A stretch of 64,000 bases of DNA, taken from Geomonas oryzisoli (GTDB lineage: Bacteria > Desulfobacterota > Desulfuromonadia > Geobacterales > Geobacteraceae). Location of the stretch: the NCBI RefSeq assembly GCF_018986915.1, contig NZ_CP076723.1:2637501-2701500 (forward strand). Reading direction: 5' to 3'. A model generated the notes under the pieces. It had not been told where the DNA came from. It did no database searches and saw only the letters and a program-made list of their open reading frames with translations. Made by a program: the position numbers and the translations under genes. Shown here piece after piece: positions 1-8,613 of the stretch (position 1 is the first letter of the stretch; every line of letters starts with the position of its first letter).

Positions 1-329
1 TGGCCAACGTCAACAACAGCCCCTGGGAGCTGGCCCTTTTCGTCCAGGCCGATGGCGCCACCTACCTCAGCGACTACCAGGTGGTTCCAAACCAGAAAAA
101 CCCGGTCGACATGAAGAACTTCAGCTTCGACCTCTCACTGCTGGGGCCGGACCGCACCGACGTGGAGTACCTTGGGTTCGCGGTAAGAAGCATGCTGGAC
201 TACGACCCGAGCAACCCCGACGCGTACCATGTCTTGGCCGCTCCTGTCCCGGAACCGGGCACCGTGCTGCTGTTGGGTACCGGCATCTTCGGTCTCGCCA
301 TCTACGGCAAACGCCGCAAGAGGGCTTAG
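1..329 (+). CDS. PEP-CTERM sorting domain protein, 5' end outside window
   Basis: This is the 3' part of a secreted protein. The frame is open from base 3 to the stop at 327-329, about 108 residues. The C-terminus carries the PEP-CTERM tripartite signal: VPEPG, a hydrophobic helix (TVLLLGTGIFGLAIYG) and a basic KRRKRA tail. Such tails are recognised by an exosortase/EpsH-type transpeptidase, and the proteins are usually surface or matrix glycoproteins. The visible ectodomain has no family I can name. It lies directly upstream of a CAAX-type protease and a second PEP-CTERM gene. The start codon is not in the window. Confidence 0.88.
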   Translation, partial: ANVNNSPWELALFVQADGATYLSDYQVVPNQKNPVDMKNFSFDLSLLGPDRTDVEYLGFAVRSMLDYDPSNPDAYHVLAAPVPEPGTVLLLGTGIFGLAIYGKRRKRA

Positions 330-428
330 CTGCATCGACAATCAGCGCCTCTTGGCGCGTTTGAAAGGATATTCTGGGGAAAGTGATGCCGACTTTCCAG
401 ATAGCCAGGTGGACAGGCGGGTACCTAT

Positions 429-1163
429 ATGGTAGACACCTTCCTCATGAGAGTTACTTCGGCTCCCCAATACAGGTTGCGCAGCGTCATGCTGCCACGT
501 GTCCTCCCCTTCGCCGTTTTTATGGGGTTCATCGCCCTTGAAGAAGGGTTACGCACTGACGTCGTGAAACCATGGCTGTCACTGCCGGACACGGCCCTGA
601 ACACGCTGTACCCGCTCAAGGCCGGCGCAACCGCGCTGCTGCTCCTTTTTTTCTGGAACAGATACCGGGAACTGCGCCTGCGGGATCTCAATGACCTCAA
701 GGCCACCACGCTTTCCCTTTGCGTCGGAGCGGCAACCTTCTTGCTCTGGATCAAACTCCCGGTGACCTTGCCGATGGTGGGCGCCCCGGCCGGGTTCGAC
801 CCGGCCCTGTTCTCCGAGGGCGGACCGCGCCTGCTGATGACGGCGGCCAGGGTCGCGGGCGCGGTATTGGTGGTCCCGGTCATGGAGGAGTTGTTCTGGC
901 GCTCGTTCCTGCTGCGCTACCTGATCCAGGCGGATTTCGAGTCGGTCCCCATCGGCCGTTTCAACTGGGGAGCCTTCACCGCGACCACTGTTTTGTTTGC
1001 CCTTGAACATCACTTTTTCCTGGCAGGCCTGGCAGCCGGGGCGGCCTACAACATCCTCCTGTACCGGACCCGCAGCATCGCCCACTGCGTGCTTGCCCAT
1101 GCCGTCACCAACATGGCCCTCGCCTGCTACGTCCTTGGCACCGGCAGGTGGTATTTCTGGTAG
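429..1163 (+). CDS. CAAX prenyl protease-related membrane protein (PEP-CTERM associated type)
   Basis: A 244-residue polytopic membrane protein of the CPBP/Abi (type II CAAX protease) fold. The diagnostic motifs are visible: EELFWR (glutamates plus Arg) around residue 155, then H in ALEHHF and the final H/N pair in LAHAVTN. These are the glutamate, histidine and asparagine positions expected at the active site. A CPBP subgroup is known to travel with exosortase/PEP-CTERM systems, and here it is flanked on both sides by PEP-CTERM substrates. That supports a role in handling sorted proteins, although its substrate is inferred. ATG at 429 is used; ATG at 447 is an alternative. Confidence 0.8.
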   Translation: MVDTFLMRVTSAPQYRLRSVMLPRVLPFAVFMGFIALEEGLRTDVVKPWLSLPDTALNTLYPLKAGATALLLLFFWNRYRELRLRDLNDLKATTLSLCVGAATFLLWIKLPVTLPMVGAPAGFDPALFSEGGPRLLMTAARVAGAVLVVPVMEELFWRSFLLRYLIQADFESVPIGRFNWGAFTATTVLFALEHHFFLAGLAAGAAYNILLYRTRSIAHCVLAHAVTNMALACYVLGTGRWYFW

Positions 1164-1341
1164 AGCTTGATGGGCGGTTTGTCGAAGAACTTTACACCCT
1201 TGCCACCTCCCCTGGCGGTTGAGGAGCAAACGCATGTCATCCTGAGAAGTTGCAGAACTGGCCCGGCCTTTGCTAGATGATTACCGCAGCTGGCGTTATG
1301 TATGTCAACCAATCAGGTTACGGGAGCAAAAGGAGGAAGCC

Positions 1342-2064
1342 ATGAGAACGATCAGGCAGGTAACGACGGTTATTGCGGCATTGGGATTGTTCATAGGTGC
1401 TGCGGTAGCAAACGCCTCAGTTGTTGATCTGACCACTTCCCCGTCCAGCGGTAGCATAGGGGTCGTGAACTTCTCAACCAACGATCAACATCCGACAGGC
1501 ACCGGATACATCAACCCATTTCTGAGAATCCAGAAGGAAGGTACGGAAAGCGGCTACAACACCGACGCGCAAAAACCGCCACTCGATGACAAAGCAAGCA
1601 TTTACACCCACTCCCTGCTGCTGTCGAACTTGGTCGCCACCGATGGCTACTACAAGTTTCTTTTGGACATCAACCAGACCGACCACAACCCGTTGCTCGA
1701 TCTGACCGATGTGAAACTGTTTGTGGGCGGTACCGGGGATTCCAGCAAGCCGAACTTCACCGACCTCGGCGAGCAGATATGGGGCTTCTCCAGCGGCGAT
1801 GTTGTCCACATGAACTATGACTTGAATCCTGGCAGCGGATGGGGTGACATCTACATGTATGTCCCCACCAGCCTCTTCACCGGCAAGAGCGGGTATTTCA
1901 CCCTTTACTCCGAGTTCGAGGGCGCTAACGACGGTTTCGAAGAGTGGGCTGCCATGACCAGTAACCCTCCGCCGGTACCCGAACCCGGCACCTTCCTGCT
2001 GCTCGGCACGGGCTTCCTCGGCCTGGCCGTCTTCAGCAAACGCCGCAGAAACAACGCGGCATAA
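1342..2064 (+). CDS. PEP-CTERM sorting domain protein with signal peptide
   Basis: A 240-residue exported protein. The start is ATG 1342 because an AGGAGG lies 5 bases upstream and translation from it gives a signal peptide (MRTIRQ basic end, then a hydrophobic core ending around ANA-SV). An in-frame start 72 bases earlier lacks both. The mature region is Asp/Gly/Ser-rich and looks like a beta-rich ectodomain. The C-terminus is VPEPG, a hydrophobic segment, then KRRRNNAA: a complete PEP-CTERM signal very like that of the partial gene at the window start (both have LLLGTG in the helix), so the two are probably handled by the same exosortase. No exosortase is present here. Confidence 0.88.
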   Translation: MRTIRQVTTVIAALGLFIGAAVANASVVDLTTSPSSGSIGVVNFSTNDQHPTGTGYINPFLRIQKEGTESGYNTDAQKPPLDDKASIYTHSLLLSNLVATDGYYKFLLDINQTDHNPLLDLTDVKLFVGGTGDSSKPNFTDLGEQIWGFSSGDVVHMNYDLNPGSGWGDIYMYVPTSLFTGKSGYFTLYSEFEGANDGFEEWAAMTSNPPPVPEPGTFLLLGTGFLGLAVFSKRRRNNAA

Positions 2065-2126
2065 CCGTCTGAACGGAAGACTAAGTCTTCACTTGAACAG
2101 CTGAAACACCCATAGTCTCGACAAAA

Positions 2127-2168
2127 ATACTCCCCTTGGACCGACGCCCGAGGGGAGTATTTTTTTTG
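2127..2168 (+). terminator. Rho-independent terminator after the PEP-CTERM gene
   Basis: A 13-bp stem (ATACTCCCCTTGG pairing with CCGAGGGGAGTAT) is followed directly by a run of eight T. It starts 63 bases after the PEP-CTERM stop codon. Confidence 0.85.
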
Positions 2169-2191
2169 CGCTGGAGAACTATAAAAGGAAA

Positions 2192-2229
2192 GGATAAAAA
2201 AAGGGTGCCGTCTGCTTCGACAGCACCCT
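2192..2229 (-). terminator. Rho-independent terminator for the small minus-strand gene
   Basis: Read on the minus strand, the stem AGGGTGC / GCACCCT with an inner GTC/GAC extension is followed by seven T. It lies about 90 bases downstream of the minus-strand ORF at 2322-2528. Confidence 0.7.
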
Positions 2230-2321
2230 CTGCAAAAGGAGCGGCAAGCGTCTGCCGGCTTGTTGTTAGAAATCCCGACACCCCGGGGGGGGTGCTGTAA
2301 AGCAAATCGACAGTTCCCCGA

Positions 2322-2528
2322 TCAGGCCGCCGCGCTGCCGGGATGCCTTCGTTCGGGACCTGCATAGCTCTTCTTTACTCTCGACGATCGGATCGGGTCG
2401 ACTCCCACGATGACCCAGCCGGACGAGCGCAGGAACCTGGCGACGACACCGGCCTCGATGAGGCTTTCCAGCATGTAATCTTTTACGTAGTCATACCTCT
2501 TGTTTGTCCAATGCACTTGAACCAGCAT
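2322..2528 (-). CDS. Small conserved protein with C-terminal GPERR motif
   Basis: A 68-residue protein starting at ATG 2528 with a purine-rich ribosome-binding site (GAGGGGG) upstream. The sequence has an amphipathic N-terminal half (VHWTNKRYDYVKDYMLESLIEAG), a short WVIVGVDPIR strand region and a YAGPERR tail. I know this overall pattern as a recurrent small protein in Geobacter genomes with no assigned function. It is likely a single-gene unit, since a terminator follows. No signal peptide or membrane segment is visible. Confidence 0.6.
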   Translation of the reverse strand: MLVQVHWTNKRYDYVKDYMLESLIEAGVVARFLRSSGWVIVGVDPIRSSRVKKSYAGPERRHPGSAAA

Positions 2529-2665
2529 AACTGCCCCCTCGCGCTGCAGCTTTTGTCAACTTAGCGCAGTTTCTGGTTATGACCTTCGTCAGCAGATACT
2601 TTTGCAATTCTCAGACCGGCCTTACCGATTATTGCTTCGCCTGCGTAGGGGGGGCTTCTCAGTGG

Positions 2666-2899
2666 CTAGAACTGCCCGAGGACGACCAGGGCCAGCCTCG
2701 AGGAATTGGCGAGTGGGGGCTGCGCTTCCTGCTGGGCCTTCATGAGTTGCTGGATATTGGCACCTTCCCGCCGAAGATCGACGGCGGCGGCGCTCTCTCC
2801 CCCCGCCGCTGCAGTCGCGTCCGGGGAGGCGGGCTGAGGGCCGGTTCGGGCGCCATCCTTGAGCAGGCTGCACATCGGCGGACGCTGTGATCGTTTCAT
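2666..2899 (-). CDS. Short protein with flagellin-like C-terminal helix
   Basis: A 77-residue ORF, 57 bases downstream of the flagellin gene on the same strand. It has its own ribosome-binding site (AAGGAG, 5 bases before ATG 2899). The first half is low-complexity Ala/Gly/Pro. Residues ~45-77 (REGANIQQLMKAQQEAQ... ending LALVVLGQF) align by eye with the flagellin D0 C-terminus (EEGANMLMLQTRQSLG... ending QAILRLF): the same EGAN start, Q-rich helix, alternating hydrophobics and terminal F. It could be a decayed duplicate of the flagellin tail or a small accessory protein. Function unknown. Confidence 0.5.
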   Translation of the reverse strand: MKRSQRPPMCSLLKDGARTGPQPASPDATAAAGGESAAAVDLRREGANIQQLMKAQQEAQPPLANSSRLALVVLGQF

Positions 2900-2955
2900 A
2901 TCCGCTCCTTACCCTGGGGGAAGGCGGGATGGCTGCGCCATCCCGCCGGGAAAAG

Positions 2956-3774
2956 CTAGAACAGCCTGAGGATGGCCTGGGCCGCGGCGGAGGAGAGGCT
3001 CAAGGAGGTGGTGCCCAGCGACTGGCGGGTCTGCAGCATGAGCATGTTGGCGCCCTCTTCGTTCATGTCGGCGAGGGTCAGGTTGTCGGCGCCGGTCTGC
3101 AGGGTGTTGATCATCTGGTCCGTGAAGCTTTGGCGCGTGGTGATGATGTTGAGGTTGGCGGCCAGCGCCTGGGTGTTCACCCTGAGGGTCGAGATGGCGG
3201 TATCCATCTTGGCGGTATCCGTGGTGATGTCCGAAACGGTCTGCCAGTTGCCGCTGGCCGCGGTGAGGCTAAGGCCGTTGGAGTTCGCCAGGAAACCTAC
3301 CACGTCGAGGGTGGAGGTGGCGTCCTCGTTGAAGTTGACCGTGAGGGTGTTGATGTCGCTCAACAGGTTGAGACCGCGATAGCCCGAATCGGAGGAAAGG
3401 TTGTCGATCTGGCTGCGGATCGTGTTGTACTGGTTGGCGAGCTTCGACTGGACCGTTGTGTCGCTGGTGGAGAGGGCGGATTGGGCAACACCTTTGGCTG
3501 CGTTGATCAAGCCGGTGATGGCGGTGATGCCTGCGTTGGTCGCCGTTACCGTCTGCACCGCTTCGGACATGCCGTCCTTGCGATCGGAGAGGTCGCTGGC
3601 GCGCTGGTTGGCGTTTTGGGCGGCGAAATAGTTGGTCGGGTTGTCCAGCGCGCTGTTGACCTGCTTGCCCGACGACAGCCGCTGCTGGGTCCGGTTCAGC
3701 AACTGGCTGGTGTTCTGCAGGTACAAAAGGTTGGTCCTCATCCCGGCGGTCAAAGAGATATCACTTACTGTCAT
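2956..3774 (-). CDS. Flagellin
   Basis: A 272-residue flagellin, subunit of the extracellular flagellar filament exported by the flagellar type III apparatus. The start at 3774 is chosen over 3843 because AAGGAGT lies 6 bases upstream and the product then begins MTVSDISLTAGMRTNLL, the canonical D0 helix. The N-terminal D0/D1 signature (RTQQRLSSGKQVNSALDNPTN) resembles alphaproteobacterial-type flagellins. The C-terminal D1/D0 region (EEGANMLMLQTRQ to LRLF) is intact. The variable middle is short, so the filament subunit is small. I did not find a convincing sigma-54 or sigma-28 promoter upstream. Confidence 0.93.
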   Translation of the reverse strand: MTVSDISLTAGMRTNLLYLQNTSQLLNRTQQRLSSGKQVNSALDNPTNYFAAQNANQRASDLSDRKDGMSEAVQTVTATNAGITAITGLINAAKGVAQSALSTSDTTVQSKLANQYNTIRSQIDNLSSDSGYRGLNLLSDINTLTVNFNEDATSTLDVVGFLANSNGLSLTAASGNWQTVSDITTDTAKMDTAISTLRVNTQALAANLNIITTRQSFTDQMINTLQTGADNLTLADMNEEGANMLMLQTRQSLGTTSLSLSSAAAQAILRLF

Positions 3775-3993
3775 GGCGTTACTCCTTTTCTGGGCGGCCC
3801 GGCGTTCTGCCGGTGGTTTTCCAACCGCTTGCGTTGCTCGCACGGAAAAAGGTCGCAGAGTGGCCAGTTCGGCGCCCCCTCCGCACGCACGTAGTCTGCT
3901 TATCGACCTCGGGGAGTATATCTTAAATTTTTTTTAATTCAAAAAAACAAAGGGAATGGGTGGAGATGTTGCGGACGGAGCTTGAGCGCGGTT

Positions 3994-4019
3994 CCGGCGC
4001 CCCGGTGATGGGGCGCCGG
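3994..4019 (-). terminator. Strong GC hairpin between flagellin and peptidase genes
   Basis: A perfect 10-bp stem CCGGCGCCCC / GGGGCGCCGG with a 6-base loop lies 17 bases past the peptidase stop codon. There is no T-tract on either side, so intrinsic termination is uncertain. It may instead protect or pause the transcript. Confidence 0.4.
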
Positions 4020-4035
4020 CGGGGTCTACGAGGGG

Positions 4036-6069
4036 CTATTGGGGAAAGCGCGACACCACCCCAGCGTCGGCGGGGGCTGCGGTCGCCTTGCGTCGGTTGG
4101 CGCCGCCGGAGAAGAAGAGGTCGCCGTATTTGCCGTAGTGGGTCACCTTGGGGCCGTACTGGGCGGCGGCGGCCTGCGACCCCGGTTCGAACAGCGCAAA
4201 CACTCCGCCGGCAGGCGTCCTGCGCTGCAGTACCGTGAAGCGCAGCGAGTCCGCTGGTGCCGCCTCCCCCGCCGGGGGCTCCGCGCCGGGAGGCAGCAGT
4301 GACAGGTCACCGGGAATGCCGCAAAAAAGCAGGTCGTGCGCCGCGGCCTGCTCGGGTCGCAGCGCCGCCTCGTCGACGATGCCCGCCTTGCCTTGGGAGA
4401 GCGAGGCGAGAAAGGCCCTGAAGCTCCCCTGGTCGGCCCGGCAGTTCCGGGTGATGACCCCGATCAGGTTGCCTGAGCCCTTGATGCTGTTCACGGTGGC
4501 CGGTATCTCCCCCGGGGCGAGGATGCGGAAGATCTCCGCATCCGGGTCGAGCAGCAGGCGCTGCGGCTCCCCGGGGGCGGCGAGCTCGAAGCCGGCGGCA
4601 TCCCGTGCCGCAACCGCCACCAGCCGGGTGCGCGCCCCCGCCGAGGTTTCCAGCCGCAGCGGGACGTCCTGCGCGAAGTAGGGCGGGGACTGTCGCACCG
4701 TTCCGGTCACCTGCCATCCGGCTTCCTGGCGCCGGCTCCGCGCGTCGCCCAGGGAAAGTCTCGCTCCCCCGGTGCGCTCGATGAGGGACCTGATATCGGA
4801 AAGGTCCTTGCCGGAGGCCCGGGTGAAGGCATTCAGGAGGTCGCTCCATGAGGCGGCGCGGTACATCCGCTGCCGCACCACGTCCTTTAGGGCGCCGAAG
4901 AAGGCCTGGTCGCCGATCCGGGAGCGGATCATGTGGAACACCATGGCGGCCTTGCCGTAGCCGATGGCCCGGGAGGCGGGATCGTTGCGGCTCACGAAGG
5001 CGGAGAGCGGAAAATCGTTTTCAGGGGTGACCAGGGAGGCGTAGTCGATGAGGAGCTGCCTGCGGTATTCCACCGCCTCGGACTGCGAGCGGCGCTCCTT
5101 GAGCAGGTAGTCGGCCAGATAGGTCACCAGCCCCTCGCACCAGTTCCCTTCCGACAGGTCGACATCGATGCCGTTGCCCCACCAGGAGTGGGCGATCTCG
5201 TGCGGCAGACTGGTGTCCACGATGAAGGGGAGCCTGATGACGGAGCCGCCCAGCAGGGTGAAGGAGGGGAACCCGTAACCGGTGGGGAAGAAGTTCTCGA
5301 CGATGGCGAACTTCTCGAAGGGGTACGGGCCGAAGAGCTCCTGGTACAGGGCGAGGTACCTGGCCGCCGCATCCAGGTAGCGCGGCGCGAGCCCGGCGTT
5401 GTCCCGGTAGAAGTAGCTGTAGAGCGTGATCCCCGCAGCCTTGCGCTCCTCGACCAGATAGGGGCCGGCGCACAGCGACAGCCCGCCGACCGGGCGTTCC
5501 TCCTGCCACACGGAACGGGTGGTGCCACCGGAGGTCTCCCGGGAAAGCCGGGCGCCGAAGGTGACCGCTTCGATGCCGGCCGGCGCCGTGACGGCGATTT
5601 TGCGGCGGGCGGGGACCTGCTCCGGAAGCGGGTACCACAAGGCGCCCCCGCCGAGGAAGGTACCCTCGCTGCCAATGGCGGCGTTGACGCCGTAGCTTGG
5701 ATCCTCGCCGGCCGCGGGATGCCGCGACACCTGGTCGTTGAAGCCGGCCCGGAATGAGATCGCCACGCTGTTTTCGCCTTGCGGGAGCTCCATGTCGATG
5801 GCACCGGAGCGGAAGGTGAAGGGAAGGTCGCGCCCGCCGCAGCGCACGGACTCGATCCGGGCGGTTTTGGCAAGCCTCAGACGGACCGACCGGGTACCGG
5901 GGGCGAAGACGATGCGGGTGTCACCGGTGATCTCGTGCCGCGGGGGATCGATGGTTACCGCGATCTCCTGGCTTGCCACGGCGGGAGCCCCCGAGGCCAC
6001 GGCGAAAAGGGGGAGCGCCGCAACGATCAGTACGGAAAAAAGCGATGACAAAACGGCAACCAGCTTCAC
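4036..6069 (-). CDS. M1-family zinc metallopeptidase-like protein, exported
   Basis: A 677-residue protein with a signal peptide (MKLVAVLSSLFSVLIVAALPL...), so probably periplasmic. The zinc-site motif HEIAH is at residues ~290-294, with WWGNG just after it and the third ligand Glu in NWCEGL about 18 residues on. This is the gluzincin arrangement of the M1 (aminopeptidase N) family. The N-terminal ~200 residues are beta-rich, as in M1 enzymes. The C-terminal ~200 residues do not look like the canonical M1 helical domain. GTG 6069 is preferred because GGGAGG sits 5 bases upstream; GTG 6075 is an alternative. Peptide substrate unknown. Monocistronic by position. Confidence 0.8.
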   Translation of the reverse strand: MKLVAVLSSLFSVLIVAALPLFAVASGAPAVASQEIAVTIDPPRHEITGDTRIVFAPGTRSVRLRLAKTARIESVRCGGRDLPFTFRSGAIDMELPQGENSVAISFRAGFNDQVSRHPAAGEDPSYGVNAAIGSEGTFLGGGALWYPLPEQVPARRKIAVTAPAGIEAVTFGARLSRETSGGTTRSVWQEERPVGGLSLCAGPYLVEERKAAGITLYSYFYRDNAGLAPRYLDAAARYLALYQELFGPYPFEKFAIVENFFPTGYGFPSFTLLGGSVIRLPFIVDTSLPHEIAHSWWGNGIDVDLSEGNWCEGLVTYLADYLLKERRSQSEAVEYRRQLLIDYASLVTPENDFPLSAFVSRNDPASRAIGYGKAAMVFHMIRSRIGDQAFFGALKDVVRQRMYRAASWSDLLNAFTRASGKDLSDIRSLIERTGGARLSLGDARSRRQEAGWQVTGTVRQSPPYFAQDVPLRLETSAGARTRLVAVAARDAAGFELAAPGEPQRLLLDPDAEIFRILAPGEIPATVNSIKGSGNLIGVITRNCRADQGSFRAFLASLSQGKAGIVDEAALRPEQAAAHDLLFCGIPGDLSLLPPGAEPPAGEAAPADSLRFTVLQRRTPAGGVFALFEPGSQAAAAQYGPKVTHYGKYGDLFFSGGANRRKATAAPADAGVVSRFPQ

Positions 6070-6201
6070 AGACACCTCCCGCGGCGCGGCTCCCGCACCA
6101 TGAAGCCTCTCGCGACGCCGGGCGAGAAGCGATTAAAGTTGTGATCGTAGCGGCGTTGGTGTAGGCTGCGGCTTCCAACCAAAACGGACCGAGGACCTTA
6201 G

Positions 6202-7065
6202 ATGACCATGCCCAAGACCTTCGCCCTGTTCTTCGCCGTACTGTCCATCCTGACGCTCCCTTGCCACGCCCGCGCCGGTCAGTCGATCACCCGCGTCAGC
6301 GACCGGCAGGCGGTCCCCCTGCAGGAAGTTGTCGCCAAGGCCGAGGCAGCCGACCTGGTGCTGATCGGCGAGGTGCACGACGAGGCGCGGCACCACGACC
6401 TGCAGCTGGAGGTGATCCGGGAGCTCAAAGCGCGCAAGCTGCCGCTGGCCATCGGGGTGGAGGTGATGCAGTCGGACTACCAGAAGGAGCTGGACGCCTT
6501 CGTCGCGGGAACCATGTCCGAGGCGGAGTTCCGCCCCATCTTCGCCAGGAACTGGTCCTACGACTGGCGCCTTTACCGTGACATCTTCATGTTCGCCCGG
6601 GAAAACAGGATCCCCATCATCGGCCTGAACGTCCCCAAGGAGCTGGTGATCAAGGTTTCGCGCGGCGGCTACGCCTCGCTCACCCCGGAGGAGCGCAAAA
6701 ACCTCCCAGAGGGGACGACCTGCGACCTGAACAACCCGCACACGGAATTTCTCAAACAATCCTTCGGCGAGATCTTCAAGCACAACGCCAAGGGGCGGGT
6801 GTTCCAGTACTTCTGCGAGGCCCAGACCCTGCGCAACTCCGGCATGGCGACCAACGTGGCCCGCTACCGCAAAAAGGCGCCCAAGACCAAGATCGTGGTG
6901 CTCAGCGGGGTCTGGCACGCGGTGAAGAACGCAATCCCGGAGCAGCTCGCACGCCAGGGGGCGAAGCTCTCCACCCTGGTGCTCATGCCCGAGATCAGGG
7001 AGTTCAGCGACGGCAAGGCCTCTCCCGATTTCGTCGACTACCTGGCCAGCTTCCCCTCACGTTGA
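6202..7065 (+). CDS. ChaN-family (haem-binding uptake, Tiki-like fold) protein
   Basis: A 287-residue exported protein with an N-terminal signal sequence ending around CHARA; the Cys context (LTLPC) is not a strict lipobox. Family features are the start of the domain (ADLVLIGEVHDEARHHDLQLEVI, with the GE-H-D and HH pattern), GVEVMQSDYQKELDAF, and later the SGVWHAVKNAIPEQL segment. ChaN relatives bind haem or act in iron uptake in Proteobacteria; others in this fold are metallopeptidase-like. GAGG lies 8 bases before ATG 6202. It is divergent from the M1-like gene and convergent with the next. Substrate not determinable here. Confidence 0.78.
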   Translation: MTMPKTFALFFAVLSILTLPCHARAGQSITRVSDRQAVPLQEVVAKAEAADLVLIGEVHDEARHHDLQLEVIRELKARKLPLAIGVEVMQSDYQKELDAFVAGTMSEAEFRPIFARNWSYDWRLYRDIFMFARENRIPIIGLNVPKELVIKVSRGGYASLTPEERKNLPEGTTCDLNNPHTEFLKQSFGEIFKHNAKGRVFQYFCEAQTLRNSGMATNVARYRKKAPKTKIVVLSGVWHAVKNAIPEQLARQGAKLSTLVLMPEIREFSDGKASPDFVDYLASFPSR

Positions 7066-7116
7066 GGGGAGGCCGTGCCACATTAAGTCCATTTCCTCGC
7101 GATTGCAAGTTTTCCC

Positions 7117-8478
7117 TCAGAACAGCTTGTTCCACATCAGCGTGACGCCGTTGCCCGAACGGCCGTTGCGCATCACCCCCGACTCCCAGCTCCAGGCCAG
7201 GTAGAGCGACGAATCCCAGACAAAGGCGCTGTCCAGGGCGACGGTGGCGGCCGCGCCGTGCATCTCGTCGAAGTCGACCCGGTTGTTGCCGACCGCGCTG
7301 GAGCGGTCCGCCCAGATGTAGGAGCCGAGCGTGCTCAGGTAGAGAAAGAAGGTGAGCTCGCGACGGTAACCCGCGCTGGCGGTGGCATAGCCGCGCGCCA
7401 GCACCCGGTCGTAGATCACCCCGGAATAGTGCGGCCAGGCGAGGTCGTACTGCTCACTCGGGAATGGTGCGCCGTTCAGGCGGAAGGCGTTGAAGCGGTC
7501 CCCCCTCCCCTGTGCCGTGGCCCCGGCGTAAAGGCTGAACAGGAGCCGGTTGCGCTCGGAGAGCCCCGGCACCCCCGCTGCCGCGACCAGGTACCCCTCC
7601 ACCTGGGTGTAATCGAGGTCTCCCGTGCCGGCAACCCCGGTCTCGCCGCTCCAGCTGTCCCGGTGCAGGTGATCGACGTCGAACCCTGCGGCCACCCCCT
7701 CATGCGGCAGCTCCAGGAGGTTGCGGCGCAAGCCGTCGTAGCGGCAACGCAGCCGCGCGCCGTAAAGGGGGGTGTTGGGGGGGACCCAGAGGCCGGGAGC
7801 GCTGTCCGTCTCACGGTGGGCGTAGAAATATCCCCCGCGCGCCACCATCTGCACCCTGAGATCGTTGTCGACCTGGAAGGGATAGACCGGCCGGCGCCAG
7901 CCGACGCCGAGGGACCCGAGCAGGACGCCGTGATAGAGGGCGGTGCCGCGGATCTCTTCGCCGTTGCGCAGTTCCCGTCCCGCCACCGGCAGCGTGTCGT
8001 TCTCGAACTGGGCCACCAGGTCCCATCCCCCGAGGTCCCGCAGGTAATCGAGCTCGTTGACGAACACCGCCACCATGGCCCGGGCGTAGCCGCGCTCGGT
8101 GATGCGCCGATGGTAGAGGGCGGCCACCGGGATGATCGGGCTCTGCCCCTGGGCCGGCGCCAGCAACGAGGCGCCCACCGTGATCGAGGTCATGTCGGCG
8201 CGGTCCACGGCAGGGATGTCGACCTGCTGTCCCATGAAGGTCACCCGCTTCGCCTCGCCGGCAAGCGGGGTGTGATACACCGCTTCGTCGGCCGCCAGTG
8301 CGAGCGAGCAACAGAGCAGGAGCAGGCATGTCGCCATGACGCCCAGGGCCACCCTGCCCCCCCGGTCTGCGCCCCCTCTGGTACACCTTCCGGCGGACCG
8401 GCCGCCTCCGTTACCACCTCTCCCGCCTCTTTGTCTCCACGTCGCTGCACCCTTCACCTGCGTGACCTTGCTTGCCAT
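7117..8478 (-). CDS. Predicted outer-membrane beta-barrel protein, unassigned family
   Basis: A 453-residue protein I do not recognise. A hydrophobic segment (ATCLLLLCCSLALA-AD) at residues ~49-63 looks like a signal peptide. The mature part is full of alternating aromatic/hydrophobic strands with Gly/Asp turns (YLVAAAGVPGLSERNRLLFSLYAG, GYATASAGYRRELTFFLYLS) and ends in ...LMWNKLF with a terminal Phe, as in outer-membrane barrels. It carries an unusual ~47-residue Arg/Gly-rich stretch before the hydrophobic core. ATG 8478 is nevertheless supported by GGAGG 6 bases upstream. Likely a single-gene unit, divergent from lexA. Confidence 0.6.
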   Translation of the reverse strand: MASKVTQVKGAATWRQRGGRGGNGGGRSAGRCTRGGADRGGRVALGVMATCLLLLCCSLALAADEAVYHTPLAGEAKRVTFMGQQVDIPAVDRADMTSITVGASLLAPAQGQSPIIPVAALYHRRITERGYARAMVAVFVNELDYLRDLGGWDLVAQFENDTLPVAGRELRNGEEIRGTALYHGVLLGSLGVGWRRPVYPFQVDNDLRVQMVARGGYFYAHRETDSAPGLWVPPNTPLYGARLRCRYDGLRRNLLELPHEGVAAGFDVDHLHRDSWSGETGVAGTGDLDYTQVEGYLVAAAGVPGLSERNRLLFSLYAGATAQGRGDRFNAFRLNGAPFPSEQYDLAWPHYSGVIYDRVLARGYATASAGYRRELTFFLYLSTLGSYIWADRSSAVGNNRVDFDEMHGAAATVALDSAFVWDSSLYLAWSWESGVMRNGRSGNGVTLMWNKLF

Positions 8479-8585
8479 GGCGGCCTCCGTTTTGATCTGG
8501 CTGGCGCTGCATCACCTGGAACACCGCTACACTATAATTTGAAAAATTTAATACTCAAGACGGCAGTCTCGGTCCGATTTGGGTA

Positions 8586-8613
8586 TTGACACGGGATGGT
8601 TACCACCTGATAA
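8586..8613 (+). promoter_or_regulatory. lexA promoter
   Basis: TTGACA (8586-8591) and TGATAA (8608-8613) are separated by 16 bases. The LexA box begins directly at the end of the -10, so repressor binding would block the start site. Confidence 0.65.

Noticed and set aside
3775-3900. Sigma-54 promoter upstream of flagellin
   Set aside because: A GG...GC pair exists on the minus strand, but its spacing is 2 bases short of the -24/-12 requirement.
7258-8589. Long plus-strand ORF of 443 codons opposite the beta-barrel gene
   Set aside because: Antisense shadow in GC-rich DNA. Composition is His/Arg/Gly-biased with no domain, and the minus-strand frame has a ribosome-binding site and signal peptide.
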